Positions 1 to 6,968 of a stretch of 64,000 bases of DNA are shown here, one piece after another (the first letter of the stretch is position 1; each line of letters starts with the position of its first letter). This stretch comes from Eikenella glucosivorans (GTDB lineage: Bacteria; Pseudomonadota; Gammaproteobacteria; Burkholderiales; Neisseriaceae). The notes beneath the pieces were generated by a model that saw only the letters and a program-made list of their open reading frames with translations, had not been told where the DNA came from and did no database searches. The translations under genes and the position numbers were made by a program. Where the stretch lies: assembly GCF_016025525.2 (NCBI RefSeq), contig NZ_JACSGR010000002.1, positions 230,684 through 294,683 on the forward strand, in the 5' to 3' direction.

Positions 1-2
1 GC

Positions 3-434
3 ATGGTGGCGCTGGGCGTGTGGGTGTTACCGTTGCTGGGCATGCCCGCCTTCGCGCTTTCCGGCGGCTGGGCGGGCTATGCTGCTGTGTCTTGCGCCGT
101 GAGCCTGGCCGCGCTGGGCTACGGGCTGTTGGTGAGCGTGCTGGCCAAAAGCACCGAGCAGGCTGTGGTACTGGGCGGCGGCGGCATCATCATCATGGCC
201 GCGCTGGGCGGCGTGATGGTGCCGGTGCACATCATGCCCGCGCTGATGCAGCAGCTCTCGCAGCTCTCGCCAATGGGCTGGGGGCTGGCTGCTTTCCAAA
301 AACTTTTGTTAAACCATTACACCTTGGCGCAAATTGCGCCGCAGCTGTGGAGGCTTGCGGGCTTCGGCCTGGCTGCGCTCGCCGCTGCCGCCGCGCTCTA
401 CCGCCGCCAACTGAGCACACAGGCAAGATTCTGA
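3..434 (+). CDS. ABC-2 type transporter permease, C-terminal part (5' end outside window)
   Basis: This is the C-terminal 143 residues of an integral membrane protein; the reading frame is open to the left edge, so the true start is not visible. Four or five hydrophobic stretches alternate with short loops. The segment AKSTEQA followed by a Gly-rich helix and then MVPVHIMP is typical of the last helices of ABC-2 permeases, which export lipids, polysaccharides or drugs with a separate ATPase. The stop codon overlaps the ATG of the acyl carrier protein gene by one base (TGATG), so the two are probably translationally coupled. The context suggests export of an acyl-ACP-derived product, but this is inference. 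The ATPase subunit is presumably upstream of the window. Confidence 0.7.
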   Translation: MVALGVWVLPLLGMPAFALSGGWAGYAAVSCAVSLAALGYGLLVSVLAKSTEQAVVLGGGGIIIMAALGGVMVPVHIMPALMQQLSQLSPMGWGLAAFQKLLLNHYTLAQIAPQLWRLAGFGLAALAAAAALYRRQLSTQARF

Positions 435-721
435 TGAACACACCCGATTTAAGCTCCCCCGCGCTGGAGCAGGCGCTGAAAACGCTGATTGTGCGCGAAA
501 CCGAAAAACAGGACGATGTGGACATGGCTGCTTTCTCCGACGATGCGCCGCTGTTCGGCCCCGAAAGCCCGATAGGCCTCGATTCGCTCGATGCGCTGCA
601 AATCACCGTGGCGCTGCAAGCCCGCTACGGCGTGCGCCTCAACGGCGACCGCATGGTGCGCAAGCACATGATGAATGTGCGCGATTTGGCGGCATTTGTC
701 CGCGAACAGCGTGGGGCTTGA
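434..721 (+). CDS. acyl carrier protein (phosphopantetheine-binding)
   Basis: A 95-residue acidic protein with the carrier-protein attachment motif GLDSLDALQ; Ser51 would carry 4'-phosphopantetheine. ACPs hold growing acyl chains as thioesters for ketosynthases. I chose the ATG that overlaps the permease stop; a longer reading in this frame runs through the permease gene and is a shadow. It is longer and more divergent than a housekeeping AcpP and sits beside ketosynthase genes at 1628 and 2803, so it is probably dedicated to that pathway. A DUS begins at its stop codon. The family call is secure; the substrate is unknown. Confidence 0.85.
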   Translation: MNTPDLSSPALEQALKTLIVRETEKQDDVDMAAFSDDAPLFGPESPIGLDSLDALQITVALQARYGVRLNGDRMVRKHMMNVRDLAAFVREQRGA

Positions 722-1147
722 GGCTACCTGAAAAAGCTTCTTGCAAAATTTGTTTACAAGTCATAAGTCAGGTTTCAGGCTGTGGCCAAATTTCAGGTAG
801 CCTTTTGCCATTCGGAAATCTTTAACCCTTGCGCCTCGTGCCGGCGCGGGCACTTCCTTTCTTTGCTTCGCCAAAGAAAGGAAGCAAAGAAAGGCGACTG
901 CGGGCACAGGTTTGGCTTCGCCAAACTTCCCTCACTCCGCACGATTTTTCGGGCGGGCCCGAACTTGCGGCTGCGCCGCTTCGGACAGGGCGGGCCCTTG
1001 TTTCCCGAAAAACCGTGCTCCGTTCGGCTGCGCCAGCAGAGAAGGCACCACTGCACCATTCGCACTGGGAAACTTGTGCCTAGCGGTTGGAATGCTGGTG
1101 TTAAACAATTATCTATATTTTCAGGTAGCAGCCTTAAGGGTGTAACC
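722..1147. other. 426-bp intergenic stretch with hairpins, no convincing gene
   Basis: No gene is supported here. It holds a DUS at the left end, an inverted DUS near 793, and a 12-bp perfect stem (854-865 with 872-883, loop CTTCGC). Smaller hairpins follow, such as GTTTGGC-TTC-GCCAAAC near 911. Open frames cross the region, but their products are Arg/Cys-rich and look like translated repeat sequence. The stem is on the path to the gene starting at 1148. Confidence 0.5.
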
Positions 1148-1624
1148 ATGACCCTAAAAATCGCCCAACTCCAACAGCGCAACGCCCAAGCATGCCTGCT
1201 GAAGCACTACGCCTTCCTCGGCATTGAAGCCGTGCAAGGCAGCGATGGCGAGATTGCCCGCCGGTTTGTGGATAGCGGCATCTACCGCATTGAGCATCCT
1301 GCCGCTGCCGCCTTCCCGTTTCACCAAAACGGCGAAATCGGCTGCGCGCTCCGCCAAGCCCAGCACCAAGCCGCCCGCGCCGATATGCTGCGCCGCATCC
1401 GCGCCTTGCTTGCCGATAAAGCGTGGGTAAGCTTAAGCGAAAACGGCTTCGGCTTCTGGGCGCTCATCTCCCTGCCCGCCCTGCAGGCCGCCTTGGATAA
1501 TTGGTTTGAACAACACGGCGATTTTGCGCTGTATCTGGAAAACGGCCATGCGCTGGCCATCCATGAGGCAGAATACGAATGGGAAGTGTTGGAACGGCAG
1601 GGCAACCCGCTTGAGGCTACCTGA
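1148..1624 (+). CDS. hypothetical protein, 158 aa, in ketosynthase cluster
   Basis: I do not recognise the family. The product is soluble with no signal peptide or membrane segment: a helical N-terminal half rich in Gln/Ala, then a more hydrophobic segment with FGFWALISLPAL, and an acidic C-terminus. The ATG at 1148 was chosen because the frame further upstream runs through hairpin-rich intergenic sequence. The stop codon is the TGA inside a DUS (GAGGCTACCTGA), so the protein ends in Glu-Ala-Thr contributed by the uptake sequence. It lies between the ACP and ketosynthase genes, 3 bp from the latter, and is probably co-transcribed with it. No catalytic motif is evident. Confidence 0.7.
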   Translation: MTLKIAQLQQRNAQACLLKHYAFLGIEAVQGSDGEIARRFVDSGIYRIEHPAAAAFPFHQNGEIGCALRQAQHQAARADMLRRIRALLADKAWVSLSENGFGFWALISLPALQAALDNWFEQHGDFALYLENGHALAIHEAEYEWEVLERQGNPLEAT

Positions 1625-1627
1625 AAA

Positions 1628-2749
1628 ATGAACATCAAAAGCCACCCATCCCGCGCCGCTTATTTGTGCGGCAGCAGCTATTGGTGCGCACAAGGGCGCA
1701 GCTGCGGCAGCCACCGTTTCGGCTCGGCCGAAAACCCCTTCGCACCGCCTGCCTTCCGCACCGCACACGGCCTAGGGCAGCCGCGCGCGCTGCCGTATTT
1801 TGCCGCATTCCCTGCCGAGCTAGCCACGCTGGCGCAGCTGTGCGGCTGGATTGAGTCCGAAATCCGCCAGGCCGCCGCCACTGCCGGTTGGCACGAAAAC
1901 GAATTGGCCGGCCTCCCCATCTTCCTCGGTTCCACTTCTTATGTGATGTCCGACCGCGAAGCCGCACCGCCTGAACGCGCCGGAGATGAACGCTTCACCC
2001 TGTGCGAAATCGCCGGCTACCTGAAAAACCGCTTTGCCAGCGAAAACGTATTCAGCTTTGCCACCTCCTGTACCTCCTCCGCACAAGCCCTGCTCGCCGC
2101 CGCCCGCAGTATCGAAAACGGGCTGGCCGAACGCGCACTCGTGGTCGGTTTCGAGAGTTTCAACCGCCTCACCTTCGAGCATTTTCACGCCATGAACCTG
2201 CTGGAAACCGAGCCGGGCAGACTGCCGTTTCGCAACGCCGGCGGCCTGGTACTGGGAGAAGGGGCGGCCGTGCTGACCTTATCCGCACGGCCGCACCGCG
2301 ATTACGCCTGCCGCTTGCGCGGCCTCGCCGCCCAAACCGACCACGCCAACCTCACTGCCGCCTCTGCCGAGCCGCTGCACCGCCTGCTGGCCGAAAGCCT
2401 GTGCCGCGCCGGCATCTCCGCCCAAGATTTGCGCGGCGTGAAAACCCACGGCAGCGGCGGCCTCAGCGACACCGTGGAAATGCAGGTGCGTGAAGCGCTG
2501 TGGCCGCACACGCCCGCCCTGCTGTTTAAGCCCTATATCGGACACACGCTGGGCGCCGGCGCCGCACTGGAAACCGCGCTGCTGCTCGACGCCCTGCAAC
2601 ACGGCCGCCTGCCGCCGCTGCCTGCCGCTGCACCCGATTTCCCCTTGCCCACCCTGCACGGCCGACCACTGCCCAACGGCAGCTACCTCAACTATTTCCT
2701 TGGTTTCGGCGGCAGCCACTGCGCCTGGCTGCTGGATTGGCAGGCTTGA
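1628..2749 (+). CDS. beta-ketoacyl-ACP synthase family protein (FabF-like ketosynthase)
   Basis: A 373-residue thiolase-fold condensing enzyme. The nucleophile motif is ATSCTSSAQ (Cys near residue 153), and both catalytic histidines are present in KTHGSG and KPYIGHTLGAG. The C-terminal FGFGGSH glycine motif is present. It should therefore be an active Claisen-condensing enzyme that elongates an acyl chain on the ACP. It is shorter than FabF (about 410 aa) and divergent at its N-terminus, as in specialised type II systems such as aryl polyene pathways. The next gene encodes a ketosynthase-like protein without catalytic residues, so the two may form a ketosynthase/chain-length-factor pair. One in-frame DUS codes for GYLK. 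Confidence 0.85.
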   Translation: MNIKSHPSRAAYLCGSSYWCAQGRSCGSHRFGSAENPFAPPAFRTAHGLGQPRALPYFAAFPAELATLAQLCGWIESEIRQAAATAGWHENELAGLPIFLGSTSYVMSDREAAPPERAGDERFTLCEIAGYLKNRFASENVFSFATSCTSSAQALLAAARSIENGLAERALVVGFESFNRLTFEHFHAMNLLETEPGRLPFRNAGGLVLGEGAAVLTLSARPHRDYACRLRGLAAQTDHANLTAASAEPLHRLLAESLCRAGISAQDLRGVKTHGSGGLSDTVEMQVREALWPHTPALLFKPYIGHTLGAGAALETALLLDALQHGRLPPLPAAAPDFPLPTLHGRPLPNGSYLNYFLGFGGSHCAWLLDWQA

Positions 2750-2802
2750 AGGCTACCTGAAAAATATCGGGCTACCTGAAAACAGAAAGGACGATCGCTG
2801 AT

Positions 2803-3522
2803 ATGCCGGCAAATTTCATGCCCAACCAAACCCTCTGCCGCATCCAGGCCAGCAGCCGCTTCCTGGCCGCGCCGCAGCAGACAGATAGCGAACTGCGCCG
2901 CCTGCTGCGCGAGCAATATGGCATCGACGCGCGCCGCCTGAGCCGCTTTACCCTGCTTGCCCTGCTGGGCGTGCTGCCGCTGTGCCAAGGGCTACCTGAA
3001 AATCCGGCCGTGTATCTCGCTTCGCCGTTCAGCTCGCCCGGCCGTTTGGCGGCGATGCGGCAGAAGCTGGCGGCCGGGTTGCCCTCGCCGCTGGATTTCA
3101 TGGCCAATATTCATAACGCCGCCACTTTCCAGCTGGCGCAGATTCTGGGCAGTAGCGGCAACAGTGTGTTTCTGGCGGCGGAAGCGGAAGATTGCTGGGC
3201 AGCGCTGTATGCCGCGCTGAACGAGATGCTGGCCGAGCCCGGGCAAACCGTGCTGCTGGGCTGGGCGTATGAGCGCGCGGCGGAGGGTGAGCTGGAAGGC
3301 AGCGTGTGGTGGAAACTTTCAGGTAGCCTCATGCCGCAGGCCGGAAACGGCAGGATAGCGGTGTCGGCGGAAGAAGATGAAGCGGAGCAAGCCGTTTTCC
3401 CAACCGCAACGGGCTTTCTGCCTGCGGTGCTGGCGTGGGAGGCGCAGGCGCGGCAGGGCGGGGTGGTGTTGCCGCCGTGTGGGATGTGGCCGGCTTTGCG
3501 GGTGGAGTGGGGTGAAGGATGA
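2803..3522 (+). CDS. ketosynthase-like protein, probable chain-length-factor type partner
   Basis: A 239-residue protein resembling the ketosynthase N-terminal-like family (PF13723) found beside specialised ketosynthases. The recognisable part is around residues 75-145, with SPLDFMANIHNAA and a following Gly-Asn-rich turn. No catalytic Cys or His motif is visible, so it is unlikely to be a condensing enzyme; by analogy it may set chain length as a partner of the preceding ketosynthase. An alternative ATG lies 15 bp downstream. A DUS in each orientation is embedded in the frame (GLPEN, LSGSL). Its stop overlaps the next start (ATGA). The family assignment is from memory of motifs and is moderately sure. 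Confidence 0.6.
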   Translation: MPANFMPNQTLCRIQASSRFLAAPQQTDSELRRLLREQYGIDARRLSRFTLLALLGVLPLCQGLPENPAVYLASPFSSPGRLAAMRQKLAAGLPSPLDFMANIHNAATFQLAQILGSSGNSVFLAAEAEDCWAALYAALNEMLAEPGQTVLLGWAYERAAEGELEGSVWWKLSGSLMPQAGNGRIAVSAEEDEAEQAVFPTATGFLPAVLAWEAQARQGGVVLPPCGMWPALRVEWGEG

Positions 3523-3722
3523 GGGAATATCGGCTGTTGGATGTGGTGCGCTTAAAGCGGAATGTGCCGGAGCACGGGTTGCGCGCGGGCAGCATCGGCA
3601 CGGTGGTGGAAGTGTATGGGCAGGATGCTTACGAGGTGGAGTTTGCTAACGAAAGGGGTGAGACTTTGGCTTTGCTGGTGTTGAACGGGAAAAGCGATTT
3701 TGAGCGGCATGAGGCTACCTGA
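3519..3722 (+). CDS. DUF4926 domain-containing protein, 67 aa
   Basis: A small protein of the DUF4926 type: an SH3-like beta barrel beginning with LDVVRLKRNVPEHGL, then GSIGTVVEVYG and YEVEFAN. The family has no established function and often sits in small operons. The start overlaps the previous stop by four bases, indicating coupling to the ketosynthase-like gene, but a role in that pathway is not implied. The stop TGA belongs to a DUS, giving the C-terminal His-Glu-Ala-Thr. A DUS-bounded repeat and a terminator follow. Confidence 0.75.
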   Translation: MREYRLLDVVRLKRNVPEHGLRAGSIGTVVEVYGQDAYEVEFANERGETLALLVLNGKSDFERHEAT

Positions 3723-3794
3723 AAACACCGGCTTCAACGAAGTTAAAATGCAATGCAGCGGCGTTTCCGCGAAGACAAAAATTTCAGGTAGCCT
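3712..3794. repeat. DUS-bounded intergenic repeat, copy 1
   Basis: Begins with AGGCTACCTGAAAA and ends with TTTCAGGTAGCCT. The interior GGCTTCAACGAAGTTAAAA matches the left half of a family found at many intergenic sites in this window. Its left DUS also supplies the stop codon of the DUF4926 gene. Confidence 0.65.
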
Positions 3795-3811
3795 TTATGT
3801 TCGGCCAAGCG

Positions 3812-3837
3812 AAGGGATGACGAATCATCCCTTTTTT
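3812..3837 (+). terminator. intrinsic terminator after the ketosynthase cluster
   Basis: Nine-base perfect stem AAGGGATGA / TCATCCCTT with a CGAA loop, running into six T residues on the + strand. The minus strand lacks a T run after the stem, so it serves the rightward cluster rather than aspA. Confidence 0.8.
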
Positions 3838-3871
3838 ATTGCCGGCTAAGGTTTCGCGACGTCCGACGCCG

Positions 3872-5266
3872 TCAATCAATGCTCACCAAGTTTTCCGGCG
3901 CGAGGATGCGGTCGAGCTCGGCTTCGCTCAAGAGGCCGCGCTCCAGCACCACTTCGCGCACGCCTTTGCCGGTTTGAGCGCAGATTCTGCCCACCAGGTC
4001 GCCGTTTTCGTGGCCGATGTAGGGGTTGAGGTAGGTAACCAGGCCGATGGAATGGAATACGTAGCGCTCGCAGATGTCGCGGTTTACCGTGATGCCGCGC
4101 ACGCATTTGTCGGCCAGCGTGGCGGCGGCGTTGCCCAGGAGGGAGAGGGTTTCAAACATGCATTGCGCAATCACAGGCTCCATCACGTTGAGTTGCAGCT
4201 GGCCGGCTTCGGCGGCGAAGGTGATGGTGGTGTCGTTGCCGATTACCTTGAAGCAGATTTGATTTACCACTTCGGGAATCACCGGGTTTACCTTGGCCGG
4301 CATGATGGAGGAGCCGGCCTGCATTTCGGGCAGGTTGATTTCCTTCAGGCCGGCGCGCGGGCCGGAGGAGAGCAGGCGCAAATCGTTGCAGATTTTGGAG
4401 AGCTTCACCGCCGTGCGCTTGAGCGCGCCGTGCACCATTACATAGGCGCCGCAGTCGGAAGTGGCTTCAATCAGGTTTTCGGTGAGCTTGCAGGGCAGGC
4501 CGCTGATTTCGGAAAGCTTCTGCACAGCCAGTTGGGCGTAGCCCTTGGACGTGTTTACGCCGGTGCCGATGGCGGTGGCGCCGAGGTTCACTTCCAGTAG
4601 CAGTTGGCGGGTGCGCTCCAGATTGAGGATTTCTTCTTCCAGCAGCACTTGGAAGGATTTGAATTCTTGCCCGGCCGTCATCGGCACGGCGTCTTGCAGC
4701 TGGGTGCGCCCTATCTTCAGCACGGTTTTGAATTCTTCGGCTTTTTGGGCAAAGGCGTTTTTCAGGTAGCCTAACTTGTCCAGCAGCCCGCCCGTGCTTT
4801 CGTACACGGCCAGGCGGAAGCCGGTGGGGTAGGCATCGTTGGTGGATTGGCTGGCGTTCACGTGATCCATCGGGTTCACAATGTCGTAGCGGCCTTTGGC
4901 GTGGCCGAGGATTTCCAGAGCCAGGTTGGCGACTACTTCGTTGGTGTTCATGTTCACCGAGGTGCCGGCGCCGCCTTGGAATACGTCGGAAGGGAATTGG
5001 TCGAGACAGCGGCCTTTTCCCAGCACTTCATCGCAGGCTTGGGCGATGGCGGTGGCGATTTCCGGCTTGAGCGCGCCCAATTCGCCGTTGGCCTGCGCCG
5101 CCGCCTTCTTCACCATCACCATGCCGCGCACAAACTGCGGCACGTCGGAAATTTTCTGCCCGGAAATCTGGAAGTTTTCCATGGCGCGCAGGGTGTGGAT
5201 GCCCCAATAGGCTTCGGCGGGGATTTGGCGTTCGCCCAGGAGGTCGTGTTCGGTGCGGGTGTTCAT
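3872..5266 (-). CDS. aspA: aspartate ammonia-lyase (aspartase)
   Basis: Catalyses reversible conversion of L-aspartate to fumarate and ammonia in the cytoplasm, feeding carbon into the TCA cycle. The 464-residue product has the usual length for the fumarase/aspartase superfamily. It carries the signature GSSIMPAKVNP in the C-terminal third, and the N-terminal MNTRTEHDLLGERQIPAEAYWG is typical of AspA. I chose the ATG at 5266 over one 48 bp upstream because AAAGGA precedes it at normal spacing and the homology starts there. An in-frame DUS encodes GYLK near residue 168. It is divergent from the spermidine-synthase-like gene and stands alone. Confidence 0.95.
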   Translation of the reverse strand: MNTRTEHDLLGERQIPAEAYWGIHTLRAMENFQISGQKISDVPQFVRGMVMVKKAAAQANGELGALKPEIATAIAQACDEVLGKGRCLDQFPSDVFQGGAGTSVNMNTNEVVANLALEILGHAKGRYDIVNPMDHVNASQSTNDAYPTGFRLAVYESTGGLLDKLGYLKNAFAQKAEEFKTVLKIGRTQLQDAVPMTAGQEFKSFQVLLEEEILNLERTRQLLLEVNLGATAIGTGVNTSKGYAQLAVQKLSEISGLPCKLTENLIEATSDCGAYVMVHGALKRTAVKLSKICNDLRLLSSGPRAGLKEINLPEMQAGSSIMPAKVNPVIPEVVNQICFKVIGNDTTITFAAEAGQLQLNVMEPVIAQCMFETLSLLGNAAATLADKCVRGITVNRDICERYVFHSIGLVTYLNPYIGHENGDLVGRICAQTGKGVREVVLERGLLSEAELDRILAPENLVSID

Positions 5267-5378
5267 GCGTGTTCCTTTTGTGTGGAGGGGTGGGAAACGG
5301 AAGGATGATACCAAGTTCTGCCGCTTTCAGCTTGTTTAAACCGTGCTGCCGCGCCCGATTGCCGCCGGGGAAATGTGC

Positions 5379-5384
5379 TAGAAT
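5379..5384 (+). promoter_or_regulatory. -10 box of the spermidine-synthase-like gene
   Basis: TAGAAT followed by GCGCGCC lies 28 bp before the ATG at 5413. The same TA-AAT-GCG context precedes several genes in this window. No clear -35 element is visible. Confidence 0.45.
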
Positions 5385-5412
5385 GCGCGCCCTCTCGATA
5401 AAGGTTGGTTAT

Positions 5413-6195
5413 ATGGCACGTCATCCCTACCGCCGGCTGCGTTCGGCCCGCACGGCCATGCCCGAAGTGGGCATTTCCGAAATCGGCAACATCCGATCGC
5501 TGCATTTGGGCAGCGAAACGGTGCAAAGCTCGATGAATGTGGACGATCCAGCCGAGCTGGTGCTCTCCTACAGCCGCGCCATGATGGCCTGGCTGCTGTT
5601 TGCCGAAAACGTGCGGCACATCACGCAGATCGGTTTGGGCGGCGGCTCGTTTGTGCGCTGGATCGATGCCTATTTGCCCGACGTGGCGCAGACGGCGGTG
5701 GAAATCAACCCGCAGGTGATCAGCGTGGCGCGCGGGCTGTTCGAGCTGCCGTTTGAAGGCGAAAAGTTTGAAATCATCGAGGCCGACGGCGCGGAATACA
5801 TCAAAACCCTGCGCGGTGGCACGGATATCCTACTGGTGGACGGCTTCGACGGCGAGCAGATTATCGACGCGCTGGTGGGCGAGCCTTTCTTTGCCGACTG
5901 CCGCACCGCCTTGAGCGAAAACGGCATTTTTGTAACCAACTGGTGGAGCGGCGACAAGCGTTATCCGCTCTTCCTGCAACGGCTCTCTCAGGTGTTCGAA
6001 CAGCGTGTGCTGTGCGTGCCGGCGGAAACGCACGGCAACGTGGCGGTGCTGGCCTTTCAAAGCTGGAAGCCGCAGCCCTTGGCCGGATTGCAGAAAAAAG
6101 CGGCCGGGCTCGACAAGCAGTTCCGGCTGGGCTTTAAAACCATGCTGCATCAGGCCAAACTGCCGCCGGGCAGCGAATGGAAATGGCTGCGCTGA
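5413..6195 (+). CDS. spermidine synthase-like (polyamine aminopropyltransferase family) protein
   Basis: A 260-residue Rossmann-fold protein. It has a nucleotide-binding motif IGLGGGSFVRW near residue 75, an acidic residue following VEINPQV that would bind the ribose of decarboxylated SAM or SAM, and LLVDGFDG further on. Spermidine synthases transfer aminopropyl from decarboxylated SAM to putrescine. This copy has Gly-Gly-Gly-Ser where classical SpeE has Gly-Gly-Gly-Asp, and no membrane part. It could instead be a methyltransferase-like relative, so substrate and reaction are uncertain. AAGG precedes the ATG. The gene is divergent from aspA and apparently monocistronic. Confidence 0.75.
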   Translation: MARHPYRRLRSARTAMPEVGISEIGNIRSLHLGSETVQSSMNVDDPAELVLSYSRAMMAWLLFAENVRHITQIGLGGGSFVRWIDAYLPDVAQTAVEINPQVISVARGLFELPFEGEKFEIIEADGAEYIKTLRGGTDILLVDGFDGEQIIDALVGEPFFADCRTALSENGIFVTNWWSGDKRYPLFLQRLSQVFEQRVLCVPAETHGNVAVLAFQSWKPQPLAGLQKKAAGLDKQFRLGFKTMLHQAKLPPGSEWKWLR

Positions 6196-6326
6196 GGCGG
6201 GATGGCGGGCAAAAGGCTACCTGAAAATGGCGCGTGTTGAGCGGGGTTGCTGCACCGAGGAATTTTCAGGTAGCCTTTGTTTTGCCGTGTGGTGCTTGCC
6301 GGCAGGAGGTTTAAATTTAATCCGCC

Positions 6327-6405
6327 TTAGCTTCGCAGAAACTCAGCCTTGAATGCGCCGAGGCATCGTTGTAACTGCGTTGAGGCTGATGCTTTCAGGT
6401 AGCCT
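6327..6405. repeat. DUS-bounded intergenic repeat, copy 2
   Basis: Contains TTAGCTTCGCAGAAACTCAG, a degenerate GCATCG segment, then GCGTTGAGGCTGATGCTTTC and a terminal inverted DUS. It has the reverse orientation to copy 1 and lies between the spermidine-synthase-like gene and a convergent lipoprotein gene. Confidence 0.7.
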
Positions 6406-6438
6406 TTGTTTTGGTGGGGAAGTGGATGGCTACTGTGC

Positions 6439-6891
6439 CTAGTCCGTATTGCCGGCTTGTTTTGCCCAATAGGCTGCGGCGGCTTGGCCTTCCTCGGTGT
6501 CCCGGTTGGGGGCGGAGAATGTGTAGTATTGCCACAGGCGGTGGGCGGCGGCGCGGTCGCCGTGTTCGGCCAGGCTTTGCACGCGGGCGAGCTGCTGCGG
6601 TTGGAGGTGGTACATACTGCCGGTGGATATGGGGGTTTCGGGGTCGTAGCGTTCTTCGTCGAGCACGGCTTGCAGGCGCGGGGGCAGGGCAACGCCGCGT
6701 TGTTTCAGCTCGTATGCCCAGGCGGCGGCGTCGAAATAGCGGTAGGCGGCGAGGTGCTCTTCGGCGGCGGCGAGGATTTCTTCGTTGGTTTGTGGGGGCA
6801 TTGGGCTGGAGGTGGCGGTGGGCATGGCGGTGTCTTTCTGACAGGCGGTGAGGAGGAAGAGGGCGGCGAGGAGGGGAAGCAGGCGTTTCAT
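6439..6891 (-). CDS. hypothetical lipoprotein, 150 aa
   Basis: The N-terminus MKRLLPLLAALFLLTAC is a lipoprotein signal with lipobox LTAC; Cys17 would be acylated, placing the protein in the inner or outer membrane facing the periplasm. The mature part has a Pro/Thr/Ser-rich linker of about 20 residues. It then has an Ala-rich helical domain with EEHLAAYRYFDAAAWAYELKQ and EHGDRAAAHRLWQYY, which resembles degenerate TPR/Sel1-like helices. I do not recognise a named family. The gene sits downstream of the M48 protease gene on the same strand, about 77 bp away, so the two may be co-transcribed. Confidence 0.75.
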   Translation of the reverse strand: MKRLLPLLAALFLLTACQKDTAMPTATSSPMPPQTNEEILAAAEEHLAAYRYFDAAAWAYELKQRGVALPPRLQAVLDEERYDPETPISTGSMYHLQPQQLARVQSLAEHGDRAAAHRLWQYYTFSAPNRDTEEGQAAAAYWAKQAGNTD

Positions 6892-6968
6892 GTTTTTCCT
6901 TTTTTGGTGCGCTTGGGTTGGGATGAAGGCTACCTGTAAAACCGGGGCGGTAAGGTTTCAGGTAGCCT

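Noticed and set aside
782..1147. N-terminal extension of the 158-aa protein gene back to 782
   Set aside because: The extension starts in a DUS and translates hairpin-rich intergenic DNA into Arg/Cys-rich sequence; the ATG at 1148 is the better start.
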